Made by a program: the position numbers and the translations under genes
The notes under the pieces: generated by a model
The model's database searches: none
Told to the model about the DNA's origin: nothing
Seen by the model: only the letters and a program-made list of their open reading frames with translations
Shown: positions 8,401-18,300 of the stretch, in pieces
Numbering within the stretch: position 1 is the first letter of the stretch
Layout: each line of letters starts with the position of its first letter
NCBI RefSeq assembly: GCF_001747095.1
Contig: NZ_MDGP01000001.1
Location: forward strand, 2,587,001-2,651,000
DNA length: 64,000 nucleotides
DNA from: Roseivirga sp. 4D4
GTDB taxonomy: Bacteria > Bacteroidota > Bacteroidia > Cytophagales > Cyclobacteriaceae
Direction: 5' to 3'

Positions 8401-9867
8401 ATGAAACAACCCATAAAAACATTTACAATCCTGATAGCATTCTTGCTATCAGGATTTTTTGTTGCCCAAAGTCAAGAGGCGCCAACGGATTTTCTTTCCT
8501 CAGACTTCCACAAAGGGAGACGAGAGGCTCTTAGGGCTAAAATGCCTGACAACAGTGTTGCCGTGTTCTTTGCTAATCCGGTAAGGAATCGAGCTAATGA
8601 TGTAGACTACATCTACCATCAGGATCCGGATTTATACTATCTCACCGGTTATCGTGAACCGCATGCTGTTTTACTGATTTTCAAACAAGAACAAACCAAT
8701 CAAAGCGGTGAGGCCTATGACGAAATATTCTTTGTTCAGGAGCGAAATCCCCTACAAGAAATGTGGAATGGACGAAGATTGGGAAATGAAGGTGTTAAAG
8801 AAAAGCTAGAAATAGATGCCTACAATGGCAAAGAATTTGCCAAGTTCGATATCGATTTTTCTCAGTTTGATAAGGTCATGTTCTATGACTTTCAAAATGA
8901 TGTCAGAGATAACCCGAATGATCCGGCAGACCTTTTCAGCCTAATCGTTCAGTTTAAAACTAAGACAGGTTATCAGACTACTTCAGCAAATTTAGGTACT
9001 GAGCCTCAGAAGAATAATCTTGACGTAAGTACGCTCAATACACTAATGAGTGAGTTAAGAGGTATCAAAACTCCCGAAGAACTTGATTTAATAAGAAAAG
9101 CAGTTTTTATCTCAACCGTAGGTCAGGTGGAAGTAATGAAGGCTATGAGGCCTGGACTTTCTGAAACTGAAATTCAAGGCATACATGAATTTGTCTTCAA
9201 GAAGTACGGATCAGAATATGAAGGCTATCCTTCTATTGTGGGTGCCGGTAACAATGGTTGTATTCTCCACTATATAGAAAATCACAAACCAGAGGTTGAG
9301 AGTAAGGAAATGATCTTAATGGATTTGGGCGCAGAATATCACGGCTATACAGCCGATGTCACAAGAACCATTCCTATTGATGGTAAATTTTCCCCCGAAG
9401 AAAAGGCCATTTATGACCTAGTTTATAAAGCTCAAGAAGAGGCCATTCAAATGTCCAAGCCAGGCGTAACCTTTGGACAGTTGAGTGCCACTGCTAGAAG
9501 TATCATTAACAAAGGCTTGGTAGAATTAGGCATTATAGCAGATGAAAGTGAACGACACTTGTACTATCCTCATGGACTTTCTCACCACATTGGTTTAGAT
9601 GTTCATGACAAGGGTACATATGCGCAATTGGAAGAGAATATGGTCATTACAGTAGAACCTGGTATCTATATTCCGGAAGGCTCTAAATGCGACAAAAAGT
9701 GGTGGGGCATCGCTGTGAGAATAGAGGATGATATTTTGATTACTAAAGATGGTTTTGAGTTGCTATCAGCATTCGCTCCTAGGACCACAGAAGAGATTGA
9801 AAAACTGATGAAGGAACCTAGTCCTCTGGATCAGTTTACTTTGCCTGAATTAAAAGGCAATAAATAG
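8401..9867 (+). CDS. Secreted Xaa-Pro aminopeptidase (M24B)
   Basis: A 488-residue protein with an N-terminal signal peptide (residues ~1-24, cleaved near AQSQE), so it acts in the periplasm or outside. Then come an aminopeptidase-P N-terminal domain (~30-190) and the pita-bread M24 catalytic domain (~215-475). The five metal ligands are visible: Asp in LMDLGAEY, Asp in TADVTRTIP, His in HGLSHHIGLDVHD, Glu in ITVEPGIYIP and Glu in AVRIEDDIL. It removes N-terminal residues preceding proline. The gap to rpmB is 28 nt, so it may be cotranscribed with it. Confidence 0.93.
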   Translation: MKQPIKTFTILIAFLLSGFFVAQSQEAPTDFLSSDFHKGRREALRAKMPDNSVAVFFANPVRNRANDVDYIYHQDPDLYYLTGYREPHAVLLIFKQEQTNQSGEAYDEIFFVQERNPLQEMWNGRRLGNEGVKEKLEIDAYNGKEFAKFDIDFSQFDKVMFYDFQNDVRDNPNDPADLFSLIVQFKTKTGYQTTSANLGTEPQKNNLDVSTLNTLMSELRGIKTPEELDLIRKAVFISTVGQVEVMKAMRPGLSETEIQGIHEFVFKKYGSEYEGYPSIVGAGNNGCILHYIENHKPEVESKEMILMDLGAEYHGYTADVTRTIPIDGKFSPEEKAIYDLVYKAQEEAIQMSKPGVTFGQLSATARSIINKGLVELGIIADESERHLYYPHGLSHHIGLDVHDKGTYAQLEENMVITVEPGIYIPEGSKCDKKWWGIAVRIEDDILITKDGFELLSAFAPRTTEEIEKLMKEPSPLDQFTLPELKGNK

Positions 9868-9912
9868 TGAATTTATTTCTGAGTTCAGGTTTTAGAATCA
9901 AAACAAGCTTCG

Positions 9913-9920
9913 TATATTTG
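9913..9920 (+). promoter_or_regulatory. Probable rpmG promoter, -7 box
   Basis: TATATTTG matches TAnnTTTG perfectly and lies 27 nt before the rpmG ATG. The -33 region is only a T-run (9890-9893). The following CAGTCCG is shared with the rpmB promoter. Confidence 0.6.
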
Positions 9921-9947
9921 CAGTCCGAATTTTAGAAGCATAGAAAA

Positions 9948-10133
9948 ATGGCTAAGAATAAAGGGAATAGAGTTCAGGTAATAATGGAGTGCACCGAGCA
10001 CAAAGAGAGTGGTATGCCTGGAACTTCTCGTTATATCACCACCAAGAATAGAAAGAATACGACTGAAAGATTGGAGTTGAAGAAATACAACCCAATTCTT
10101 AAGAAATATACAGTTCACAAAGAAATTAAATAA
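9948..10133 (+). CDS. rpmG: 50S ribosomal protein bL33
   Basis: A 61-residue bL33 of the large ribosomal subunit: [19 protein letters not shown], followed by [20 protein letters not shown] and [17 protein letters not shown]. The family's zinc-binding CxxC pairs are mostly absent, leaving a single Cys, so this is a zinc-free (C-) type protein. It starts a rpmG-DUF4295-ftsY order that is widely conserved in Bacteroidota. Confidence 0.97.
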   Translation: MAKNKGNRVQVIMECTEHKESGMPGTSRYITTKNRKNTTERLELKKYNPILKKYTVHKEIK

Positions 10134-10135
10134 TC

Positions 10136-10291
10136 ATGGCTAAGAAAGTAGTTGCAACCCTAAAGAAAGAAGGCGGAGTAAAGTACGCTAAAGTGATTAA
10201 GGCGGTAAGATCTCCAAAAACTGGAGCTTACACTTTCAAAGAAGAGATGGTTACGGAAGATATGGTTAAATCTGTATTAGCCGATAAGTAA
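10136..10291 (+). CDS. DUF4295 small basic protein (probable ribosomal protein bL38)
   Basis: A 51-residue lysine-rich protein starting MAKKVVATLKKEGGVKYAKV and ending VTEDMVKSVLADK. Its ATG lies 2 nt after the rpmG stop, and an intrinsic terminator follows its own stop. It is the DUF4295 protein found after rpmG across Bacteroidota. From memory, a Bacteroidota-specific large-subunit protein named bL38 was seen in the Flavobacterium johnsoniae ribosome structure, and I believe it is this family. The family call is firm; the bL38 identity is recalled and not checked. Confidence 0.9.
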   Translation: MAKKVVATLKKEGGVKYAKVIKAVRSPKTGAYTFKEEMVTEDMVKSVLADK

Positions 10292-10315
10292 GAATTAGCT
10301 TTTATATCATAAATT

Positions 10316-10341
10316 AAAGTCCCCATTTGAGGGACTTTTTT
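10316..10341 (+). terminator. Intrinsic terminator after rpmG-DUF4295
   Basis: AAAGTCCC (10316-10323) pairs with GGGACTTT (10331-10338) around loop CATTTGA, giving an 8-bp stem that runs into a T-tract (10336-10341). The ftsY start is only 26 nt further on, so ftsY relies on read-through or on a promoter overlapping this site. Confidence 0.85.
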
Positions 10342-10366
10342 GTTACATCAAATTCAATTCATCAGC

Positions 10367-11320
10367 ATGGCATTATTTGGATTATTCTCGAAGGAAAAGA
10401 AGGAATCTCTAGATAAAGGTCTTGAGAAGACCAAGGAAAATATATTTTCCAAAATAGGCCGGGCTGTTGCCGGAAAATCTAAGGTAGATGATGAAGTACT
10501 GGATGAGCTAGAAGAAATCCTGATCACATCTGATGTAGGGGTAGACACCACAGTAAAAGTCATTGAACGCATTGAGGCCAGGGTAGCTAAAGACAAGTTC
10601 ATGAACACCTCCGAACTTGATCAGATCCTAAGAGATGAAATAGCCGCACTCCTATCGGAAAATAATACTGAAGATCTTGCCGATTTTGAGCTACCTGAAG
10701 GACATAAACCTCATGTAATTTTGGTAGTTGGAGTTAACGGTGTGGGTAAAACCACGACCATTGGTAAGCTTGCAGCGCAATTCAAATCCAAAGGAAAGTC
10801 AGTGGTACTTGGTGCTGCAGATACGTTTAGAGCAGCCGCAGTTGATCAATTGAAACTGTGGGGTGAGCGTGTAGGTGTCCCTGTAGTAGCGCATGGCATG
10901 AATACTGACCCTAGTGCCGTGGCTTTCGATACAGTTAAACAAGGAGTAGAAACTGGTGCTGATCTAGTAATTGTAGATACAGCTGGAAGACTACATACCA
11001 AAGTGAATTTAATGAATGAGCTCTCTAAGATTAAGAGAGTGATGCAAAAATTCATCCCTAATGCTCCTCATGAGATAATGCTAGTCCTTGATGGGTCTAC
11101 AGGACAGAATGCCTTTATTCAAGCACAGGAGTTCACCAAAGCGACTGAAGTCTCGGCCTTGGCGATTACTAAGCTAGATGGCACGGCCAAAGGCGGTGTG
11201 GTGATCGGCATATCTGACCAATTCAAAATCCCTGTGAAGTATATTGGTGTGGGCGAGCAAGTGGACGATCTTCAAGTCTTTAACAAGGCTGAATTTGTCG
11301 ATTCATTGTTCAAGAAATAG
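10367..11320 (+). CDS. ftsY: Signal recognition particle receptor FtsY
   Basis: A 317-residue SRP-type GTPase that receives SRP-ribosome complexes at the inner membrane. The N-terminus is short (MALFGLFSKEKKESLDKG), with no long acidic A domain, as usual in Bacteroidota. The NG domain shows G1 GVNGVGKTTTIGKLA, DTFRAAAVDQLK, G3 DTAGRLHTK and G4 TKLDGTAKGG. A TTG nine codons upstream would extend it, but those codons are part of the terminator region, so ATG 10367 is chosen. Confidence 0.97.
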   Translation: MALFGLFSKEKKESLDKGLEKTKENIFSKIGRAVAGKSKVDDEVLDELEEILITSDVGVDTTVKVIERIEARVAKDKFMNTSELDQILRDEIAALLSENNTEDLADFELPEGHKPHVILVVGVNGVGKTTTIGKLAAQFKSKGKSVVLGAADTFRAAAVDQLKLWGERVGVPVVAHGMNTDPSAVAFDTVKQGVETGADLVIVDTAGRLHTKVNLMNELSKIKRVMQKFIPNAPHEIMLVLDGSTGQNAFIQAQEFTKATEVSALAITKLDGTAKGGVVIGISDQFKIPVKYIGVGEQVDDLQVFNKAEFVDSLFKK

Positions 11321-11528
11321 CGCCAATCAAGTCAAGATCATCGCTTTTTACTAACGGTATAATTTTTACAAACCCTGAACGTTTGCGTACATTTTGCTGC
11401 ACTAATACGGTCATTCGTAAGCCCTAACCATTCTTTACCCCTTATAGATCAGGTAGTTACAAGCTTGGCATCCATATTGTTATGTACTTACATGGATAGA
11501 AAACATTTGTACATTAACGAACAGGCTT

Positions 11529-11789
11529 ATGAGCGCTATAGCAATCCAAATTCCACAAATCAGTGGTGAGCAAGAAATCGAAGTAGAAGTTAAAGTAAAC
11601 GGCAAAAAAATGTCGTACAATTATCGAGTAGAAGTATTCTACTGGGCCGATTGTGATAACCCAAGCGATGATCGCGTAGATTGCATTAGACAAATCCTGG
11701 ATAAATACGATTCAAACTGGGAGCTATATACCATCGGTATGCCTACTGAGGAATTGGTACCTATTACCTTCCGTAGGAAGAGAGTATAG
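11529..11789 (+). CDS. Conserved-looking small acidic protein, unknown
   Basis: An 86-residue protein with no signal peptide or membrane segment. It has a beta-rich N-terminal half (EQEIEVEVKVNGKKMSYNY), then two cysteines in a DCDNPSDDRVDCIRQIL segment and a basic tail (ITFRRKRV). I do not recognise the family. It stands alone with a 208-nt leader region upstream, which holds a short ATGTA/TACAT dyad (~11485-11496) but no perfect -7 box. The following gene, rimO, has its own promoter. Confidence 0.7.
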   Translation: MSAIAIQIPQISGEQEIEVEVKVNGKKMSYNYRVEVFYWADCDNPSDDRVDCIRQILDKYDSNWELYTIGMPTEELVPITFRRKRV

Positions 11790-11824
11790 TATACTCATCA
11801 AGTAGTTCACCTCCTTTTATTTGT

Positions 11825-11832
11825 TAAATTTG
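11825..11832 (+). promoter_or_regulatory. Probable rimO promoter, -7 box
   Basis: TAAATTTG matches TAnnTTTG and lies 20 nt before the rimO ATG. No clear TTG is seen at -33. Confidence 0.45.
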
Positions 11833-11852
11833 CCCTTTGTGAAATATAAGGC

Positions 11853-13166
11853 ATGAAGGCGAAGGGTTTAAAGAAAGACAAGGTCAATATTGTCACACTA
11901 GGTTGCTCCAAAAATCTGGTTGATTCTGAGGTAATGCTTACCCAACTCAAGGGAAACGGCATTAATACTACTCATGAGGCACAAAATGATGATGCAAATA
12001 TTGTTGTCATTAATACCTGTGGCTTTATTGATAATGCGAAACAAGAGTCTGTTGACACTATTCTTCGTTATGTTGATGCGAAAGAAGAAGGTCTTGTTGA
12101 TAAAGTCTATGTAACAGGCTGCCTTTCTCATCGCTATAAAGATGATCTTGAAAAAGAAATCCCCCAAGTGGATGCCTTCTTTGGCACCATGGAGTTACCC
12201 GCCCTACTCAAGAAATTTAAAGCCGATTATAAACACGAATTAGTTGGTGAAAGGATTACCACTACTTCTAACCACTATGCTTATCTAAAGATCGCGGAAG
12301 GCTGTGACAGACCCTGTTCGTTCTGTGCTATTCCTTTAATGCGTGGTGGACATAGATCAAGACCTATAGAAGAGCTTGTGCTTGAGGCGAAAAACCTCAC
12401 CAGAAATGGCACTAAAGAATTGCTCCTAATCGCTCAGGATTCCACCTATTACGGCTTAGACCTTTATAAGAAAAGAAACCTGGCGGATTTACTCAGAAAC
12501 TTGTCTGACGTTGAGGGCATAGATTGGATCAGACTGCACTATGCATTTCCGACAGGATTCCCAATGGATGTGCTGGACGTGATGGCCGAAAGAGACAACA
12601 TCTGCAATTACTTGGACATTCCATTGCAGCATGGTTCTACTAATATGCTCAAACTCATGCGCAGAGGGACTACTCGTGAGAAAACAGAAATACTTCTGGA
12701 CCAAATGCGTCAACGAGTTCCTGATATTGGTATTAGAACTACTCTGATCGCGGGTCATCCGGGCGAGACTGAAGCTGACTTTGCAGACATGGTCGACTTT
12801 GTTGAAAAATCTCGTTTCGACCGACTCGGTATCTTCACATATTCACATGAAGAGAACACACATTCTTTCTCTTATAATGACGATGTTCCAGAAGAAGTAA
12901 AACATGAGCGTGCCAATCACGTAATGCAAATACAAGAAGATATTTCTCGTGAGATCAACGAGCAAAAAATTGGCAAAACCCTCAAAGTTCTAATCGATAA
13001 AAAAGAAAGCGGAAACTTTGTTGGAAGAACCGAACATGATTCTCCAGAAGTAGATAATGAAGTATTGATAGATGCCAAGGAGCATTATCTCCGTATCGGT
13101 GATTTCGCTAATATCAAGATCACAGATGCGACTGAATTTGACCTTTATGGGGAACCCGTTGATTAG
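11853..13166 (+). CDS. rimO: Ribosomal protein uS12 methylthiotransferase RimO
   Basis: A 437-residue radical-SAM methylthiotransferase that modifies Asp88 of ribosomal protein S12. The N-terminal UPF0004 domain has the three cluster cysteines (VTLGCSKNLVDSE, VINTCGFID, VTGCLSHRY). The radical-SAM core has CDRPCSFCAIP (CxxxCxxC), and a TRAM domain ends the protein (IGKTLKVLIDKKESGNFVGR). SKNLVDSE together with CAIPLMRGGHRSRP is the RimO type and not MiaB. It is probably transcribed alone or with bshC 46 nt downstream. Confidence 0.96.
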   Translation: MKAKGLKKDKVNIVTLGCSKNLVDSEVMLTQLKGNGINTTHEAQNDDANIVVINTCGFIDNAKQESVDTILRYVDAKEEGLVDKVYVTGCLSHRYKDDLEKEIPQVDAFFGTMELPALLKKFKADYKHELVGERITTTSNHYAYLKIAEGCDRPCSFCAIPLMRGGHRSRPIEELVLEAKNLTRNGTKELLLIAQDSTYYGLDLYKKRNLADLLRNLSDVEGIDWIRLHYAFPTGFPMDVLDVMAERDNICNYLDIPLQHGSTNMLKLMRRGTTREKTEILLDQMRQRVPDIGIRTTLIAGHPGETEADFADMVDFVEKSRFDRLGIFTYSHEENTHSFSYNDDVPEEVKHERANHVMQIQEDISREINEQKIGKTLKVLIDKKESGNFVGRTEHDSPEVDNEVLIDAKEHYLRIGDFANIKITDATEFDLYGEPVD

Positions 13167-13212
13167 TCTTATTGTCAACTTAGGTAACCCCATTTAAGCC
13201 CTTAAAAAGTTT

Positions 13213-14799
13213 ATGGAAACATTGGAAAAAACTGACTGTTTACTCACTAAAATTGAGTTTGATAAGACAAACAGCTTCTCAAAATTTTTCCTAGACTACA
13301 TCAATGGGCAAGCGGACCTACTCCCCTTTCACAACGGTCTACCCACTGCCGAAAACCTTATTGCCCAAATTGGCAAGCGAAACTTTCCAATAGAGCACAG
13401 ATCGGTACTCTATTCATCACTCGTACGTCAATATGAAGACCTAGATATTTCGGAGGGCACTCAAAAGAACCTTGAAGATCTCAAAAGCGAAAATACCTAT
13501 ACCATCACTACAGGTCATCAGCTCAATATTTTCACTGGGCCTTTATATGTGATCTACAAAATTGTCTCAGTCATTCGTGCTTGCCAAGAGCTCAAAAAGC
13601 TTAGACCAGACTGTAATTTTGTGCCAGTCTACTGGATGGCGAGTGAAGATCATGACTTCGATGAAATCAATCACTTCAGGTTCAATGGGAAAAAGTTCTC
13701 TTGGGAAACTGATCAGGTCGGTGCAGTTGGAAGGTTTAATAGCAAAACAATCAGCCCAATCTTCGACCAGATCATTGGCATTCCGGACTTCTTCAGAAAT
13801 GCCTACTTGAAAGAAAAGAATCTTGCTGCTGCAGTTAGGTACTATATGAATCACCTATTTGGTGAGCATGGATTGGTTGTTATAGATGCGGATGACAAGG
13901 ACCTGAAAACATTATTTCAACCCGTCATTCAGTCCGATATTTTCGATCATATGCCTGAACAACTAGCTAAAGCAACTACCGAGGAAATTGAGAAAAAGGG
14001 TTATAAAACGCAGGTTTTCCCTAGAGAGATTAATTTCTTCTATTTGAAAGACAATCTTAGATCCAGAATTGTAAGGAATGGTCAAGGATATGAGGTGCTA
14101 GACTCAAACATCTCCTTTACTGAGGACAATATCAGACAAGAAATCGAGCAATATCCCGAAAGGTTCAGCCCCAATGTTGTATTGCGACCACTATATCAAG
14201 AGTTTCTTCTACCCAACTTGGCATATGTAGGAGGACCTTCTGAGCTGGTCTACTGGCTTCAGCTTAAAGGAATATTCGATCACTTTGACACTACTTTCCC
14301 ACTACTCATGCCTCGAAACTTTGCAGGAGTGATGACCAATGGGCAAGTGGAGAAGTTAAATAAAGCAGGCCTCAGTTTTGAAGACATCTTTAAAGAAGAA
14401 AATGCATTGGTGAAAGAAAAAGTGGTTGCCAATACTCATTTTAAGATGGACTTGGATGAACAGAAACAACGCTTAAGTTCATTGTTCAATGAAGCCAAGG
14501 AACAAGCGATACAAGTGGATTCAACCTTGGAGAAACTAGTATTGGCTGAACTCAGGAAATCTGAAAAGAGTCTAGAGAAAATTGAACATAAGATCCTCAA
14601 AGCCGAAAGAAAGAATCAAGAGGTATTGGTCAATAGAATCTATGCCCTAAAAGAAGCTTTATTCCCAGGAGGCGGCCCACAAGAAAGGAAGGACAACTTC
14701 TTGAACTTTTATATTAATAACCCAAATTTCATAGCTTCATGTCTGGAAGCATTCGATCCATTCGATTATCGCTTCCATATGATAGAAGTGAATGAATAA
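13213..14799 (+). CDS. bshC: Bacillithiol biosynthesis cysteine-adding enzyme BshC
   Basis: A 528-residue enzyme that adds cysteine to GlcN-malate, the last step of bacillithiol synthesis. Family signatures are TITTGHQLNIFTGPLYVIYK (~99-118), VPVYWMASEDHDFDEINHF (~136-154), YVGGPSELVYWLQLK (~338-352) and FPLLMPRN. A lysine/glutamate-rich coiled coil occupies ~400-470, and the C-terminus GGGPQERKDNFLNFY is typical. The stop overlaps the next gene by 8 nt. A bacilliredoxin gene at 35054 fits the same thiol system; bshA and bshB are not in the window. Confidence 0.95.
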   Translation: METLEKTDCLLTKIEFDKTNSFSKFFLDYINGQADLLPFHNGLPTAENLIAQIGKRNFPIEHRSVLYSSLVRQYEDLDISEGTQKNLEDLKSENTYTITTGHQLNIFTGPLYVIYKIVSVIRACQELKKLRPDCNFVPVYWMASEDHDFDEINHFRFNGKKFSWETDQVGAVGRFNSKTISPIFDQIIGIPDFFRNAYLKEKNLAAAVRYYMNHLFGEHGLVVIDADDKDLKTLFQPVIQSDIFDHMPEQLAKATTEEIEKKGYKTQVFPREINFFYLKDNLRSRIVRNGQGYEVLDSNISFTEDNIRQEIEQYPERFSPNVVLRPLYQEFLLPNLAYVGGPSELVYWLQLKGIFDHFDTTFPLLMPRNFAGVMTNGQVEKLNKAGLSFEDIFKEENALVKEKVVANTHFKMDLDEQKQRLSSLFNEAKEQAIQVDSTLEKLVLAELRKSEKSLEKIEHKILKAERKNQEVLVNRIYALKEALFPGGGPQERKDNFLNFYINNPNFIASCLEAFDPFDYRFHMIEVNE

Positions 14800-15367
14800 A
14801 GAAGTCCTCAGGTCACTATTTTTAGAAAAGCGTCAGACACTTACGCAAGAAGAGTTTGAGCGGAGAAATGAATTGCTCCTCACAAATTGCGCTTCATTTC
14901 TTGAAAGACATAAGCAGGTTATCCACTGCCATCTGTTCTTACCAATAACTAAGTATCGAGAACCTAACACTTGGCCTTTATTTAATAGACTAAGACAAAG
15001 TGATCGACACAAGGTATACCTCTCAAAAACGCTGTTTAAAAGAAAATTGCTTAGGCATTTTCTCATCAATCGAAATACTGAATTAGAAACTTCAAAACTG
15101 GGAATACCAGAACCTGTTAATGCCCAAGAAGTAATTCCTCAAGTACTAGACCTGATATTTGTACCACTCATTTCTTGCGATGCAGCGGGTAATCGCATTG
15201 GTTATGGAGCTGGCCTGTATGATCGCTTTTTAACCGAGGTTAGAAAAGACTGCTTAAAAGTAGGTATTGGGATTACAAGTACGCTGGATAATATTGATTA
15301 CAACAATGAATTTGATATACCCCTGGACTACTACATCTCTCATTTAGGCATCGATCACTTTAGCTAA
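14792..15367 (+). CDS. 5-formyltetrahydrofolate cyclo-ligase
   Basis: A 191-residue member of the MTHFS/YgfA family, which converts 5-formyl-THF to 5,10-methenyl-THF with ATP. It begins MNKEVLRSLFLEKRQTLTQEE, and the nucleotide/folate site GNRIGYGAGLYDRFL is at ~146-160, preceded by DLIFVPLISCDAAG. The length is normal for the family. It overlaps the end of bshC by 8 nt, so the two are coupled. It converges on the giant T9SS gene with only 16 nt between stops. Confidence 0.93.
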   Translation: MNKEVLRSLFLEKRQTLTQEEFERRNELLLTNCASFLERHKQVIHCHLFLPITKYREPNTWPLFNRLRQSDRHKVYLSKTLFKRKLLRHFLINRNTELETSKLGIPEPVNAQEVIPQVLDLIFVPLISCDAAGNRIGYGAGLYDRFLTEVRKDCLKVGIGITSTLDNIDYNNEFDIPLDYYISHLGIDHFS

Positions 15368-15383
15368 GCGATCGGCATACTAA

Positions 15384-18300
15384 TTACTTGCTCTTTTTCA
15401 GCAGCTTAATCGAAGCCGTTCTCAGACCATTCGATGCATTCAAAATGTAGACACCATCAGAAAAACGAGATAGATCTAGGCTTACCTGTTCCTCATTTAC
15501 ATAACCCTCTATTTGCTGACTGTGGATCACATTGCCATTTACATCGACCACCCTCATTTCGAAATTGCCTTGGAAGTAGGTTGGGAAAGCCAGGTTGAAA
15601 ACACCTGTTGATGGATTGGCATCAACGATTATTCGTTCTTGATTACCCAAAAGTTGATCATCAATGGATGTCACAAGGTTTTGTATCGTATAAGTTTCCC
15701 TTGCAATGGCGTTACCACCAAAACGATTACCAATAATGTCCTCAATATCTTGAGAACGTGAGAAGTCTATTCCAAGGGTTCCATCCGAAAGAATATCATT
15801 GATGGTTACCTCAAAGATCCCTACGCCAAGAGATGACAAGGACTCTATGGTAGCATTAGGCGAACCGTCAGCCAAGACAATGTCAGTCAAATCCACATTG
15901 CGTACAGCCTCAGAGAAGATAATTTGAAAAACCACCCTGCTTTCATCAGTAAACTGATCCGAAGGATTTCGTCTGGTTATAACAGCTGTTGGTGCTGTAA
16001 TGTCATCTCCGGAGGCAATTATATAAGTTTGATTAGAGGCGACATTTCCATCAAACCGATTACCGGCATCGTCCTCAATATCTTGGTTAGCCGTAAACTC
16101 GATACCCAAAACCCCATTAGTTTGTATGTTGGCTACAACCAACTCATAACGTCCCAGGGCCACTTCAGAGATACCACTTAATGTTGCCGAAGGTGAGCCT
16201 GCCAAGAAGGTAAAGTCAGTTATGTCTACATTTCTAACAGATTCAGAAAAAAGCACCTGGAAAGTAACTTGATTCTTATTGGTAATCTCACTTGATGGAT
16301 TTACTCTGGTCACAAAGGCAATTGGACCAGAAACGTCCCCGCTTTCAGCGACAATGTTGTAAGTTTCTCGAGATAAGATGTTCCCATCGAAACTGTTGCT
16401 TGCATTGTCTTCAATGTTTTGAGCAGAAGCAAAGTCAATTCCTAAGGTTCCTTCTCCACTAATACTCGTGATTAGTAATTCGTACTTTCCTATCCCTGTT
16501 TCAGTGACTGAGGTTATCGTAGCAGATGGTGATCCTGTCGCAAAGACAAAATCCGTAACATCCACATTCCTAACAGCCTCAGAAAACAAGACCTCAAAAG
16601 TAACCTGACTTAAATTGGTTGTTTGGACACTAGGATCATGTCTTGTTACGATCACAGTTGGAGGGGTCATATCTGACTGAATTGTATACGATTCTCTTGC
16701 TGTTGCTACTCCGTCAAAGGCGTTACCTCCATTGTCTACTATATCCTGACCGCTACTGAAGTCGACCCCGAGCGTGCCATTCGCAGAAATGTTGGTGACA
16801 AGCAACTCATACCTCCCTCTTTCCAATTCAGTTATACTGTTAAGGGAAGCTGATGGAGAACCAGAGGTAAAGACAAAATCTGTTAAGTCTACGTTCTGCA
16901 CCGCTTCTGAAAAAAGGATCTGGAAAGTTACCTGATCACGATCGGTATTTTCGTTTAAAGGATCGAGTCGTGAAATCACTGCTGTCGGTGCCGTAGTGTC
17001 ATTCTCAATAGTATATGTTTCCTTGGCTATGGCTGTTCCTCCAAACGCATTTCCAGCATTGTCTTCAATATTCTGGCTGCTGGCAAAATCAACACCCAAC
17101 ATTCCATTTCCGCTAATATTGGACACGATCAACTCATAGCCTCCTGTACTTACTTCCGTCAACTGACTTAAAGTAGCAGCAGGCGATCCTTCAGTCAATA
17201 CAAAGTCGTTCAAACTTACATTTTTAACCTCCTCAGAAAAGAGAATAAAGAAGGTTACTTGATTTTGATCGGTAGTTTCCGAATCCGGATTCCTTCTGGC
17301 AATCACTGCGGTTGGAGCCGTTATATCTGCCTCTATAGAGTAGGTTTCATTAGCGGCTATATTTCCGTCAAAGTCATTCCCCGCTTCATCTTCAATATCC
17401 TGACTCCCCACAAACTGAACTCCAAGAATTCCATTACTCAAGATATTGGTGACTGTCAGTTCGAATCGGCTTGAGTTGGTATTGGTCAGTTGAGAAAGCA
17501 CCGCGACTGGTGAGTTAGCAATCAGTTCAAAGTCAGTGATATCCACATTATCAACTCCTTCCGAAAATAGCACCTCGAAAGTGACGCGATCCCGATCGGT
17601 CACCTGATCTGTAGGTTCCAATCTGGAGATAGTTACCGTTGGGCCAATTACATCTGTTTCTATAGTATATGACTCATTGGCTATGGGGTTTCCGTCAAAG
17701 GCATTCCCTCTAATATCTTCGATATCTTGAGCATCACTAAAATCGATACCAAGCGTACCATTGGGTCCAATTCCGGTGACCAATAACTCATAGCGATCTC
17801 GATCGACCTCGGTAATACTACTTAGTGTTGCGCTCAATGAGCCAGGCGTAATTATGAAGTCATTTATGCCCACATTTTTAACCGCCTCAGAAAAGAGTAT
17901 GAGAAATGTTACCTGCTCACTGTCAGTAGTAGCATTTAGCGGATTTAATCTAGCTATTGTCGCTGTAGGTGCAATCACATCCGCTTCTATGATATAAGTC
18001 TCTCGAGCTGTCGCATTACCATCAAAAGCATTCCCTCCATTATCCTCAATATCCTGCGAACCACTGAAGTCAATACCTAGAGTTCCATTGGTGCTTATGT
18101 CAGTCACTAGCAATTCATATAATCCTCGTTCGACTTCGGTTAAATCACCGAAAGTGGCAGAGGGTGATCCCGACTCAAATACAAAATCCGTTAAATCGAC
18201 ATTGACGACCGCTTCGGAAAACTGAATTGAAAACGTCACCTGATCCTGGTCTGTAGTTTCAGTTAAGGGATCCAACCTGGAAATCACAGCCGTTGGTGCA

